NCBI RefSeq assembly: GCF_021018895.1
Contig: NC_079377.1
Coordinates: forward strand, 19,617,501-19,681,500
Direction: 5' to 3'
Length of the DNA stretch: 64,000 bases
From: Seriola aureovittata
Lineage: Eukaryota; Chordata; Actinopteri; Carangiformes; Carangidae
The position numbers and the translations under genes are program-made. This document shows, in pieces, positions 26,353 through 36,683 of the stretch (positions within the stretch are counted from its first letter, which is position 1; each line of letters starts with the position of its first letter). The notes below the pieces were generated by a model. It saw only the letters and a program-made list of their open reading frames with translations, did no database searches and was not told where the DNA came from.

Positions 26353-26988
26353 GTGCGGTGCATTTTGTTGTCTGCCTGGTTTGTATTTTTGAGATGTCAG
26401 TTTGCCTGTATTCTGTATGTGTGTCAGTATTTCCCCACATTATTCAACTTCAAAATCATTTGTTTCATGTTATCAGATAAGATATGAAATATTAGTTATT
26501 CTCCAAATCATTTAAATAAATTTAGCAGTAATATTGAATCATTTTAACATGAGAAATGTGTGTGTTTGTTTTTGGTTCTTGTGCATCCCAGAAGTTTGCA
26601 ATAAGTAGCAGCCACAGTAGCTTGTACCTTCACTTTAAGTGTGGTATTATCTGTGTCGGGGAGAAAGTTCTGACTAAACCTTATGCATTTCAGTTTTTTG
26701 ATGCATGGTAGGCCATGATCTCCCCCAATCAATGATTCATTTTCTGCATCAGAGAAAGGAGTCTATTAAGTTAATGTGATCTTTCCCCTCTCTGTCTCAT
26801 TCACTATTTGTGAACATTTTTACTGAAATTAGTTAAAATTTGGAACTTGATATGTCTGCAATTTGTAATGAGTTTATATAAAACATTAAAGCATTATCTA
26901 ATAATGCATTTGAAGCTGTGACAGCAGCATTGAAGAGTATAGAGTCTTAGGCTGCCATTACCACCACCATCACTTATTGTGTGTGTAG

Positions 26989-27282
26989 GTGTCTTCTTTG
27001 GAGAAGGAGAACACAGAGCTGGAGGCAGAGGGCCGTCGTCTGAAGAAGAAGCTGGATGCTCTAAAGAACATGGCCTTCCAGCTGGAGGCTCTGGAAAAGG
27101 AAAACTCCCAGCTGGAGCAGGAGAACCTGGAGATTCGGCGCTCGGCTGAGAGCCTCCGGTCGGCCGGGGCGAAGGCTGCCCAGCTGGAAGCTGAGAACAG
27201 GGAGCTGGAGAGTGAGAGGAGCCAGATGAAGCGCAGCCTGGAACTGCTCAAAGCCTCGTCCAAGAAGACGGAACGATTAGAG
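26989..27282 (+). CDS. ccdc88a: ccdc88a exon e14 (coiled coil)
   Basis: A 294-nt phase 0-0 exon after a TG-rich tract and gtgtgtag, ending before GTAAAA. It encodes VSSLEKENTELEAEGRRLKK ... AFQLEALEKENSQLEQENLE ... LLKASSKKTERLE, a heptad-rich girdin block. Confidence 0.96.
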
Positions 27283-27635
27283 GTAAAACTTCAGGACTGT
27301 CGTCATACGATGAATGCTAAAGTGACTGGACAGCAATGAAACACATGCAACCGTGTGTGGCAAGAAGCTTTCTTATAGGGATAAAAAAGCAAGCTACTGC
27401 TAGTTATATTTAATCTGCACCAGTGGTGGTTATGTATGATTTACCTGGTCCTTAACTGAACTGTACAGAATAGCTGTAGCGTTAAAGGCACCTTACATAT
27501 TGCATTAAGTTATCATAACCATATTAATACTTTTACAGGTAAGTTACAGGGGGTCTGGCATACAGTGGCATCAGGGAGCAGCACAACTAGTTCATGGATG
27601 CTTTTAATATCCTAATCTGGCTATTCCTCTCCCAG

Positions 27636-27818
27636 GTGAGTTACCAGGGCCTAGATACAGAGAACCAGCGCCTGCAGAAGGCTTTAGAGAACAGCAGCAA
27701 GAAGATCCAGCAGTTGGAGGCAGAGCTGCAGGAGGTGGAGACTGAGAATCAAACCCTCCAACGCAACCTTGAGGAGCTCAAGATTTCCAGTAAACGCCTG
27801 GAGCAGCTGGAGCAGGAG
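27636..27818 (+). CDS. ccdc88a: ccdc88a exon e15 (coiled coil)
   Basis: A 183-nt phase 0-0 exon after ctcccag, encoding VSYQGLDTENQRLQKALENS ... NLEELKISSKRLEQLEQE. The first six exon bases are GTGAGT, a full donor consensus immediately after the acceptor. Confidence 0.96.
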
Positions 27819-28425
27819 GTAGGAACAAAAAAAAAAAAAAATGTTTCACATGCATCCATTCAGTAGCAATAATCATATGTGCTGAAATGTGGGAAATGGC
27901 AGCTTCAAAAATACTTTGCTTCAGTGTAAAGAAATTTACATTTTTGGACTGCACTCTGTAGCAGAACTGGTACAATGTCCAATGGAATAGCTGCAGGTGT
28001 TTTACTGACACAGCTTGTGTCAGTAAAACACCTGCATCCCACTTTTTTGTGGGATGGAGTGATTCTGCCTGGCAGAATGGGGCCAGTCAGATTGACCCAA
28101 AAACTGCAGTTGAGGCAGACTGAAGGAAGTGTTTGTGAAATAGCAGTCTAAAGAATTCAGTACAAAAAAATAAGTGAAATTTATTTGTTATTTGGCACTT
28201 GAGCAGCACTGCCACTCTTGTAGTCTATTCTGATAAAATTACAACATGTCTCTCATCAGACTTGGATTATCCCAGATTATTTGTCAAAATTGATTTTTGG
28301 CCCTTGTGTGTTAATCTGTGTCCACTTTTAGCCAAACATGTATTTACAAGGCATTTAGTCTAAAAGTTATCCCATCAAATGATGTTTAATCCATCTGCTC
28401 TCTGTTACGTCCTGTTATTCCCCAG
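27819..28425. other. Intron with consecutive hairpins
   Basis: A 607-bp intron between e15 and e16. It starts with a poly-A run (27828-27841) and contains a compact set of perfect inverted repeats at 27992-28111, described separately. Confidence 0.9.
27992..28111. repeat. Cluster of perfect hairpins and palindromes
   Basis: Four structures lie in 120 bp. First, 21-bp perfectly complementary arms 27992-28012 and 28016-28036 with a 3-nt loop (GCT). Second, 8-bp arms 28035-28042 and 28049-28056 around TTTTTT. Third, 8-bp arms 28062-28069 and 28071-28078 around one T. Fourth, the 10-bp palindrome AACTGCAGTT at 28102-28111. The first is far beyond chance. No known element or RNA family is recognised. 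Confidence 0.9.
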
Positions 28426-28704
28426 AACAAGAGTCTGGAGCAGGAAAGTTCCCAGCTGGAGAAAGACAAGAAGCTTCTGGAGAAGGAAAACAAGCGGCTG
28501 AGGCAGCAGGCTGAGATCCGCGACTCCAAGCTGGATGACAGCAACCAGCGGATCTCCACCTTGGAGAAAGAGAATCGAACCATGGGCAAGGAGATGATCT
28601 TCTTCAGGGACTCCTGCACTAGAGTCAAAGACCTAGAGCGAGAGAACAAGGAACTGGTCAAACAGGGCAGCATCGATAAGAAGACGCTCATCACACTCAG
28701 AGAG
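28426..28704 (+). CDS. ccdc88a: ccdc88a exon e16 (coiled coil)
   Basis: A 279-nt phase 0-0 exon after attccccag, ending before GTAAGC. It encodes NKSLEQESSQLEKDKKLLEK ... STLEKENRTMGKEMIFFRDS ... LVKQGSIDKKTLITLRE, aligning with girdin throughout. Confidence 0.96.
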
Positions 28705-29073
28705 GTAAGCAGAGCCCATACAGTGTCAGACATCTGCAAATATTATCAGATCATGTCCTGAGGTTTAGCATCATATTCATGATCCTTTGTTGGTGTTGGA
28801 AGCATCAAACTGATTTATAGAAAAATAATTTAAAGGAACTTTTTTATTGCTGCTTTTTATTATGTTCCTGTGTTAAATTCTGTTGTATGAACGTTTTGAA
28901 ATTAACTGCCTTTAAAATAACTGTTGAAAGTGAAACCATTTGAAAAAAAATACAGAACATTGATGGTAATCAATTTATATTTCCGTGATAATCCTGACCA
29001 CTGAAGACTAAGATACATGCATTGCTGGTGTCAGTGATATTCAGAGTTACTCAGAGTGTTTATGTGTGTTTAG

Positions 29074-29198
29074 GAGCTTGTGAGTGAGAAGCTGCGGACT
29101 CAGCAGATGAATAACGATCTGGAGAAACTGACCCATGAGTTGGAGAAGATTGGACTCAACAAGGAAAGGCTGCTCCATGACGAGAGCTCAGATGACAG
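29074..29198 (+). CDS. ccdc88a: ccdc88a exon e17 (coiled coil)
   Basis: A 125-nt exon after gtttag, ending two bases into an Arg codon before GTATCAG. It encodes ELVSEKLRTQQMNNDLEKLT ... GLNKERLLHDESSDD, almost identical to mammalian girdin. Confidence 0.96.
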
Positions 29199-29502
29199 GT
29201 ATCAGCTCACAAACACACACACAAGCCGCTATATTAAGGGTCTGTATCTTGTTTTAGATTATATGCTATAGTTTTAATTAATCTCAGTCAATTGCAAAAT
29301 CATCCTGTGGGAGATTTCTCAGCCAGTATCTGCCCCACCTGCTACACTCTTGCCAAGATGTCAGTTGGCTTTGCTATACGGTGGCCTATGATAACACTTT
29401 ACCTGTATTTAGGATTCAAATTGTGTGATCACACTCTCACAGACAGGACTGGACTCAAATACACACACACACACACCAAGCTAACTGAACCTTTATTTTC
29501 AG

Positions 29503-29641
29503 GTTTAAGCTCCTGGAAACGAAACTGGAGTCGACTCTGAAATCATCTCTGGAGATTAAAGAGGAGAAGATCGCCGCCCTAGAGGCCAGACTGCAGGAGT
29601 CCTCAAATCTCAACCAGCAACTTCGCCAGGAACTCAAGACA
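29503..29641 (+). CDS. ccdc88a: ccdc88a exon e18 (coiled coil)
   Basis: A 139-nt exon after attttcag, ending before GTAAGA. With AG from e17 it reads RFKLLETKLESTLKSSLEIK then EEKIAALEARLQE ... QQLRQELKT. A short (CA)n run (29460-29476) lies about 25 bp before the acceptor. Confidence 0.96.
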
Positions 29642-30192
29642 GTAAGAAACACATACAGAAATCCATACTAATAAGCAATCAAAAATATAGTGTTTTGACA
29701 CTGCCACAATAGAGAAGACCCAGTATAAAAACACATCCTAGAAACACCCACAAAACCAAAACACTAATCTCCAGTCTACACTAGAAACATTGAAAACACT
29801 CAGAGCTTCTCCAGGCCAATACATTATTCATCCATCCACTCTTCCCCTTCTATCGCCGTTTATCTATTCATGAGGCGGCAGTGAAAGAGCCGGGTGGAGT
29901 GAAGGATTTCTGCTTTCCTTTAGGAGGCGTTTGTGTTTTGAACTTGCTGACAACTTCGATCCAAAGCTTAAAGGTTGGATGGAAGAGTTGAGGTGTGAGG
30001 TGGATGAACTTTCACCTGTGAAACTGTAATGGATCCTGTCTGTTCCTACTTCACCATTACTCATGCCATACTCATACTCAGTCAAAAAGAACTATCTCAC
30101 TCTCAGCCATCTTGATATTTTTGAAATGACGAGGCTGAAAATTACACACAAAGTTAATTTTATCGTCATTTCATTATTTTGTCTCTCCCCAG

Positions 30193-30369
30193 GTGAAGAA
30201 AAACTATGAAGCACTGCGTCAAAGGGAGGAGGAGGAGAGGATGGTGCAGAGCTCGCCCCCTAGAGGGGGGGAGGACCCTCAGTCTGTCAGTAAATGGGAG
30301 AAAGAGAGCCATGAAGCCACCAGGGAACTGCTGAAAGTCAAAGACAGACTCATTGAAGTGGAGAGAAAT
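30193..30369 (+). CDS. ccdc88a: ccdc88a exon e19 (coiled coil)
   Basis: A 177-nt phase 0-0 exon after tccccag, encoding VKKNYEALRQREEEERMVQS, a Pro/Gly break (SPPRGGED), then RELLKVKDRLIEVERN. The MVQSSPP break in the coiled coil is also present in human girdin as I recall it. Confidence 0.96.
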
Positions 30370-30482
30370 GTAAGTTAACATGATGTCAGGAGTGCATGAT
30401 GGTTTATGTGGCTTTTTGTTAAGAAACAACTCACACACACAAACATCAATCATGATATCATATATGCATGTATTTTTCCCAG

Positions 30483-30644
30483 AATGCCACACTGCAGGCT
30501 GAGAAGGCGGCCCTGAGGAGCCAGCTCAAACAACTGGAAACTCAAAGCTCCAACCTTCAGGCTCAGATAGTGGCAGTGCAGAGACAGACTGCCTCCTTAC
30601 AGGAGAACAACACGACACTACAGACACAGAACGCCAAGCTGCAG
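30483..30644 (+). CDS. ccdc88a: ccdc88a exon e20 (coiled coil)
   Basis: A 162-nt phase 0-0 exon after tttcccag, ending before GTAATC. It encodes [20 protein letters not shown] ... [16 protein letters not shown], with repeating LQ/LQT heptads typical of the girdin coiled coil. Confidence 0.96.
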
Positions 30645-31069
30645 GTAATCCCCTACACAGTCTATATAATACACAGTGTATTGTATATGCTTTATATTAT
30701 ACAATTATACATAAAGAAATGCACTTTTCAAAAATCCAACCCTATCTAGCCTTCTCTCTATATATTGCTCTATTTGTACAGTTGCTTTGCCAGGCTGCTT
30801 AGCTCCCTGGAATGGATTTAGACTTGTACTCCCTGTTTGGCAGCAATTCAAACCCTGCTTATGGGCGACAGGATTTACACTGACCATACAGTAGCTTCTA
30901 GCTGTCTGTGTGAGTGTTTGTGTATGTGTCTTGATGTGTAGAGTGTGTATATGAGAGCATATGTGAGGCAGGTGTGTGTGTGCGTCTGTGCTTAGAAGGT
31001 GTTTCAGTTAAAAGGTACAGAAAGTGTGTCAGCACCTGGACTCTGCGTGTGTATGTGTGTGTGTGCATC

Positions 31070-31109
<40 letters not shown>

Positions 31110-31545
31110 AGAGAATACACACACTAGACCCGATTGAAGAGGGATTTGAGACGAGGAAACCACAGTGACCACAAAGGAAACATGAAAAGAAACTGTTTCC
31201 CTGCTGGTGTTTTGTAGATGGAGATTACAGCAAAAGGGGAGAACAAACTGAATAGAGACATAGTGCCCCCTATAGAATAAAACAGCAATAACGTCTACTT
31301 ATTATACCTTCCTTTACTCTGATGTTTGATTTGAGGAGCCAAGTACTCTCCACAGATCATAGTAAAAAAAGACATTTTAATACTCCTTGTTGTAATCCTT
31401 TCCTTTTTTTTTTCTTTCTCCTCTGTCACTTATTGTCCTTTTTTTTTATTCATCTTTGTGTTTCATTCATTGTTTTCACAATCCTCTCTCCCTCTTCTCT
31501 TTCACACCTTTTTAATTAATTTATCTGCTCCGTCCTCTCCTTCAG
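30645..31545. other. Intron with (GT)n run
   Basis: A 0.9-kb intron with a (GT)n run at 31076-31108 and TG-rich flanks from about 30905. The last 150 bp are strongly pyrimidine-rich. Nothing else was recognised. Confidence 0.85.
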
Positions 31546-31823
31546 GTGGAGAACTCTACCCTGAGCTCGCAGAGTGCAGCCCTCATGGCCCAGAATGCCC
31601 AGCTGCAGAGTCAGCAGAGCAGCGTGGAGGGCGAGCGCGAGGGAGCACTGAGGGAGAAAGAGGAGCTGAGGGCCACCTACGAGCTGCTCCTCCGCGACCA
31701 CGAGAAGCTTGCGGCGCTCCATGAAAGACAGGCAGCCGAGTATGAAGCTCTGATCGGAAAGCACGGGGGCCTGAAGAGCTCCCACAAGAGCCTGGAACAG
31801 CAGCACAGGGACTTGGAAGACAA
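31546..31823 (+). CDS. ccdc88a: ccdc88a exon e21 (coiled coil)
   Basis: A 278-nt exon after ctccttcag, ending two bases into a Lys codon before GTGAGTT. It encodes VENSTLSSQSAALMAQNAQL ... LLRDHEKLAALHERQAAEYE ... LEQQHRDLED. Its high third-position GC also yields long antisense ORFs, which are shadows. Confidence 0.96.
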
Positions 31824-32081
31824 GTGAGTTGGGGTTCACAAGCATGGGATGGGCACATGCTCAAATCTAATTACAGCTCAAGTCTCACTGATGCCTTTAT
31901 ACTGTACACTTCTTTGGCCTTCTTTTTTGCATTATCCTACACAGCAATATTAAACAATGATAAAAGCAACCATGCCGAAAGACCCCTTGGGTATAAAGTA
32001 AAATACACCTGCATTGCGTTGTGTTTTCTATGTAACTTGTGGAACAGTTTGTAACGTGTATGTGTGTTTTTATGTGTGCAG

Positions 32082-32225
32082 GTACAAGCAACTCCTGCAG
32101 AGGAAGGGGGAGCTGGAGGACCTGGAGAAAAATCTGAAAGACCAGCAGGAAAAGATGGCACTGGAGAACCAAACACACCAAGCTACAGCTGACCAGTGCA
32201 AACTGCTCAAAGAGGAAAACGATAG
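32082..32225 (+). CDS. ccdc88a: ccdc88a exon e22 (coiled coil)
   Basis: A 144-nt exon after tgtgcag, ending before GTCAG. It encodes YKQLLQRKGELEDLEKNLKD ... KLLKEEND, completing a Lys at its start and an Arg at its end with the neighbouring exons. The donor GTCAG is weaker than the others. Confidence 0.94.
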
Positions 32226-32391
32226 GTCAGATTAACCTCAATCAATATTTTTATCTTTAAAAACTATGCAAATGTGTTAATGACATGTTAACTTTGTGAT
32301 TCAACCTTTAAAACTATTTGTTGTTATGTTTAAGCCACTTTAACATACAGACATGTCTATATATTGAGGAGTCCCTTTGCTTTCTCCTCAG

Positions 32392-32578
32392 ACTTAATAC
32401 TACCTATCGACAGCTGGTGAAGGACAACGAGAATCTCCAGCTGGACCATAAGAACATGAAGAGCCAGTTAAACAGCGCCAAGCTGGATCAGACCAAGCTG
32501 GAGGCCGAGTTCTCTAAACTGAAGGAGCAGTACCAGCAGCTGGACATCACCTCCACCAAGCTCACCAACCAGTGTGAA
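32392..32578 (+). CDS. ccdc88a: ccdc88a exon e23 (coiled coil)
   Basis: A 187-nt exon after ctcctcag, ending before GTGAGG. It encodes LNTTYRQLVKDNENLQLDHK ... EAEFSKLKEQYQQLDITSTK then LTNQCE, identical to mammalian girdin over long stretches. Confidence 0.96.
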
Positions 32579-32766
32579 GTGAGGAGAGATTTTTCTTCTC
32601 TTCTCTTCTCTTCACCTCTTCGTCTGATATTTTTTTATAAACAACTTCTTAAGGCAGCTGTGTTGTGGAAGCTTTATCCCTTTAATGTATCATGTTTGTG
32701 TTTGAGCCAGGTGTCATAGCATCTCTTTCATATATCTATCTGTGTGTGTGTGTGTGTGTGTGTTAG

Positions 32767-32912
32767 TTGTTGAGCCAGCTGAAAGGAAATCTGGAGGAGG
32801 AGAATCGTCACCTGTTGGACCAGATCCAGACTCTGATGTTACAGAATCGCACACTGCTGGAGCAGACCATGGAGAGCAAAGACCTGTTCCACGTAGAGCA
32901 AAGACAATACAT
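32767..32912 (+). CDS. ccdc88a: ccdc88a exon e24 (coiled coil)
   Basis: A 146-nt exon ending two bases into an Ile codon before GTAAAC. It encodes [20 protein letters not shown] ... [18 protein letters not shown]. The acceptor is unusual: a (TG)n run (about 32741-32762) occupies the place of the polypyrimidine tract, ending in gttag. Confidence 0.96.
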
Positions 32913-33071
32913 GTAAACCCATTGATTATATGTCTTGTTAAAAATGGACAGCTAACATATTGTCTGTTGATATTACTTCAATGTGCTTTTAATGGGATAT
33001 TCAAAACAGATTGGTTGCATTTATATTTGGACGGTCTCACTGTATCTTCTCTCGTGTCTCTACTCTTTCAG

Positions 33072-33164
33072 AGACAAGCTTAATGAGCTGAGAAGACAGA
33101 AGGAGAAGCTGGAGGAGAAGATCATGGACCAGTACAAGTTCTATGACCCCTCACCTCCACGCAG
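33072..33164 (+). CDS. ccdc88a: ccdc88a exon e25 (end of coiled coil)
   Basis: A 93-nt exon after ctttcag, ending before GTAAAA. It encodes [20 protein letters not shown] then [10 protein letters not shown]. The [11 protein letters not shown] motif marks the end of the coiled coil in CCDC88A and CCDC88C. Confidence 0.97.
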
Positions 33165-33525
33165 GTAAAAAGCAACTTCATCAAGTTACACTAGTTGAAA
33201 AATTTTGACAAGAAAATGCCCACGAACCAACTAAATGACCTGGCGCAACAGTGGTGAATTAGTGAATCAGTGAATCAGTATATCGTAGGAAAATGTAAAA
33301 CATTATGTTTGCTTGTTGACTCTTATTTCTGAGGTAGGGGGTGTGGCAGGAAACACTCACACTGCAGCCTCAGGAAGGGATGAATCAAATATTTATGGCC
33401 TGCAGAGCTTTAAACAGCCATATACTGCAACATCTATGGCAAGACTGACCGAATCAGCCAACATTCATATTCTTCTTGATCCGTCTTGTTGCCGATCGTC
33501 CCTCTGTCTCGTCTCTCCTCTGCAG

Positions 33526-33728
33526 GCGTGGCAACTGGATCACTCTGAAGATGAAGAAGCTGATCAAGCCTAAGAGCCGGGAGAGGATGCGTTCTCTCAC
33601 GCTGACTCCGTCTCGTTCAGAGTATGGTGACGCTTTCCTGACCTTTCCCCACGACAGCCAGGACAACTCGTCCATAGGCTCCGGCTCCAACTCGCTGGAC
33701 GACACACTCACACAAAAGAGGAGCAGCA
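33526..33728 (+). CDS. ccdc88a: ccdc88a exon e26 (lipid-binding and Akt-site region)
   Basis: A 203-nt exon after ctctgcag, ending one base into a codon before GTGAGTAC. It encodes RGNWITLKMKKLIKPKSRER, then MRSLTLTPSRSE and a Ser/Asp-rich stretch. The basic part corresponds to the phosphoinositide-binding segment of girdin. RERMRSL at 33578-33598 fits the Akt consensus R-x-R-x-x-S and aligns with the mammalian Akt site near Ser1416. Confidence 0.95.
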
Positions 33729-33831
33729 GTGAGTACAAAGGAAACACATGAACACACAGATGTAAACCCCAGATTCCAAACCAGCATAGTTACAGTTTCA
33801 ACCATGAATTAACCCACAGCACATATGGAGG

Positions 33832-33848
33832 GTGTGTGTGTTTGTGTG

Positions 33849-33916
<68 letters not shown>

Positions 33917-33940
33917 TGTGTGCGTGCCTGAGTGTTTGTG
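33832..33940. repeat. (TG)n/(TGCG)n microsatellite
   Basis: About 109 bp of alternating purine-pyrimidine sequence including over ten GTGC tetramers, a good Z-DNA former. Confidence 0.93.
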
Positions 33941-34031
33941 TGTGTGTTTGTGAGTGCCTGAGTGTGTGAATGGGCCTTTTCTCCCCTAACTGCTCCTTTA
34001 TCTCTCTCTCTCTCTCTCTCTCTCTGCGAAG

Positions 34032-34085
34032 GGAGGAGAGGGCAGCAGTCCCATGCCCATGCCCATGGGCAGGGTTCCAGCAATG
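34032..34085 (+). CDS. Candidate cassette exon of ccdc88a
   Basis: A 54-nt interval lies between a strong (TC)n pyrimidine tract with AG (gcgaag) and GTATGC. It would be phase 1-1 like its neighbours, has no stop, and would add RGQQSHAHAHGQGSS with flanking residues. It does not match any girdin segment I recall, so it may be only an exon-like accident. Confidence 0.3.
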
Positions 34086-35762
34086 GTATGCTGCGGATGG
34101 GGAGGGTGGGCGGGGTTTGTGACCCGACTGTCGCGTCTCTCAGGGCATGTTTTCGTGAGTCCATTGTCCGTGTCACTCAGCTGTCGTAGAGGTTACGGTT
34201 GAGCTGTGCAGCACCACAAGGTTGACTCCCGACCGCAGACCAGTTCAAAAAGTAGATGCATTTCCTATGTTTAAAACAACAAATGGAACGCTTGATATAA
34301 TATTCACCTTATGTATGGGGCTACTGAAGTGTAGTATAAGAATATTTTGAACGAGGTGCAGCTCACTTTTAACTCCATCCCCCAACAGGTCTAGGGCTCA
34401 TTAGCTCTCAGTTACAGACATGTCAACCTGCTGATCTGTGCAGTTCACCTGTAAATAAGAAAGAAACGCCCTCTGACGTAGCATCATAGCTATTAAAAGG
34501 TGCAATGAATTGCAGCTCACTTCCAGTCAAGGCAATGTGTTAAATCCAGGTTGGTCATATTCACTTGTACTTATTTAAACTGTACATGGGCATGTAGGTT
34601 TACTCGTTAAAATAAGCATGTAGGTCTGTTTGCTTCAAGATGCATGTTTTACTGAGTAAAATCTATAAACTAGTCGCTTACGAGGTTGCCTTTAACAATC
34701 AGGTAGAAAAATGTACATTACAACAACTGAACCAAAGACAGTACATAGTCAAGTATGCATTGATGGCATTAGCAATTACTTATTTTTTCTGCTTCTTGGA
34801 AATGTCTGTACTGAATCATTGCAGTCGTCCCTGATGCTGTTAACCTGCCCTTTGACCTTTTCACTCTCCTGATTGCACCCTTTAATACTCGTCATCTTCT
34901 ATGTCCCATCTAGGTGTGGTAATGTGTTGACACTTGTGTTGTTGTGTAATGTATGTAACGCTTTAAAATCAGTTGGTAATGTAAAATACAACACTCATGA
35001 CCATTAACATGTGATTGTTTGTGTGTGGTGTCATGTGCTGATAGAATGTGTGCGATTGTGTGAGTGTGTATTTGCATAATGTGTTTATGTTGTTGTACTT
35101 GTTTGCATAATGTGTTTTTGTACAGAAGTCTGCCCTTAAAAGAATTATTCAGGTTTTAAAGAAGTCTGTGGAAGAAGTCTATTTCAGCCCATTCAAAAAG
35201 CACTTAAACACATATTTTATTTAAAATGTAGAAACCTTAATTGTAATAATTAATTAACAAAGCTAGTAAAAACTGATGGGCTGAACACAATCTGTCTGGG
35301 AGGTTTAAAAAGCAAGAACATGTGCATAATCCTCCCACTATAAGCTTTACAATACAAAATATCTAAAACAGAAATTGTTTTCAGCTTCATTAAATTGTAC
35401 TAGCTTTGCTAATATATTTCCATTAAATAACAAGAATGAATTGCATAAAAGTGGATGAAGTGCATTTGTATAGCCTGAAATGCAGTTCTATCAAAATCAA
35501 ATAGACTTTGAAATAACATGATTCACCACTCTAAATCATATGTTGTAGTGTCTATTACATTGTCGTTGTCCAGTTGAGTGTCCAAGGGCTCAGCTCTCTC
35601 TCTGCATCTCTCCCCTGGCTCTCTTTGTGAAAACATTAACCACATCCTTCTGTTCTGCCCTCCTTTTTTCTTTTGTTTTCTTTTCCTCCACCTCCCTCGG
35701 GATTTTTCTGTCGCTCTCTCTCCCCTGTCTGTCTGTCCCTCTCTCTGGCTGCGCTCTGACAG

Positions 35763-35840
35763 CTATAAAAAGGTTGCCTTTCATGAGGAACAGATCCAAG
35801 GACAAAGACAAGGCCAAAGCCATCTACCGGCGCTCCATGT
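35763..35840 (+). CDS. ccdc88a: ccdc88a exon e27 (cassette)
   Basis: A 78-nt phase 1-1 exon after ctctgacag, ending before GTAAGA. It encodes IKRLPFMRNRSKDKDKAKAI then YRRSM. Mammalian girdin has the same basic insert (ALKRLPFLRNRPKDKDK..., recalled) present in only some isoforms, and the length divisible by three fits a skipped exon. Confidence 0.92.
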
Positions 35841-36646
35841 GTAAGACCTCCGATAGCCGCCCCGCTAGCCTTCCTCCGCCTGCTCTCCCTGTCATCGTCA
35901 CGCTTGGAGAAACAAAGAAGGAACAGTCACTGATCTCGGGGAGGCTGCTGTGTGGGGGTGTGGCAGTGACAGTATGGCAGTTTCAGGTTTCAATCATAGC
36001 CCTGAAACCTACAATCATTCATTTGGGATTACTGTACATTTAACAGTTTATCAGAGTAGTGACATCTGATTCCTTTTAGAGATGTCTGCTAAAGATTTAC
36101 AAAAAATTAAAGTTTAAATTTTGTTGCATAGTCACCGTACCCCCATGCTGCGTTTGGTGACATCAGTGACTTTTCCTTATAATTTGTTCCTAGTAACCCC
36201 TAACCCTTCCGTCCGTCACCTCCTCTGCCCTGCGTCTGCCTTCTCCACTCCCTCTGTAGAGTATCTACTCTTAGCTTTTATCAGCGTTCACCAGTGTAGT
36301 GTCACTTTATTTTCACTACTAACTGATGAATGGAGAACACAAACTTCACTAACTTTGTCTGAAAGCAAAGGTGTACAAATGAAAATGAATGACAGAAACA
36401 TTTAGAACTAATTCAAAAACTGATGACAGTAGGACTTTTTTCTCTTTCTCTGTATCTCTGTCTCTTGTAGTGTCATGCAGTTTGATTTTCATTTATCTTA
36501 GTTCTGAGTGTCATCTCTATCAGAGCTCATATTTCAGTTTAGTGATTGTGGGAATCACTTATGCAACGGGCAACTTATCGGGCAGCTTTGTCATGTGGTC
36601 TGTAGTTTAATTTTATTTGTGTAAACTGAATGAAAGGCTCTATGTA

Positions 36647-36683
<37 letters not shown>

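Larger units (their letters stand above)
33729..35762. other. Intron with GT/GCGT repeat and a possible small cassette exon
   Basis: A 2-kb intron. It holds a TG then (TGCG)n tract (33832-33940), a (TC)n tract (34002-34025) that would act as the pyrimidine tract of a candidate exon at 34032-34085, and a pyrimidine-rich end before e27. Confidence 0.8.

Noticed and set aside
27992..28036. Perfect hairpin as a microRNA precursor
   Set aside because: The stem is only 21 bp with a 3-nt loop and no bulges, too short for a canonical precursor. Kept as a structural oddity, not an RNA gene.
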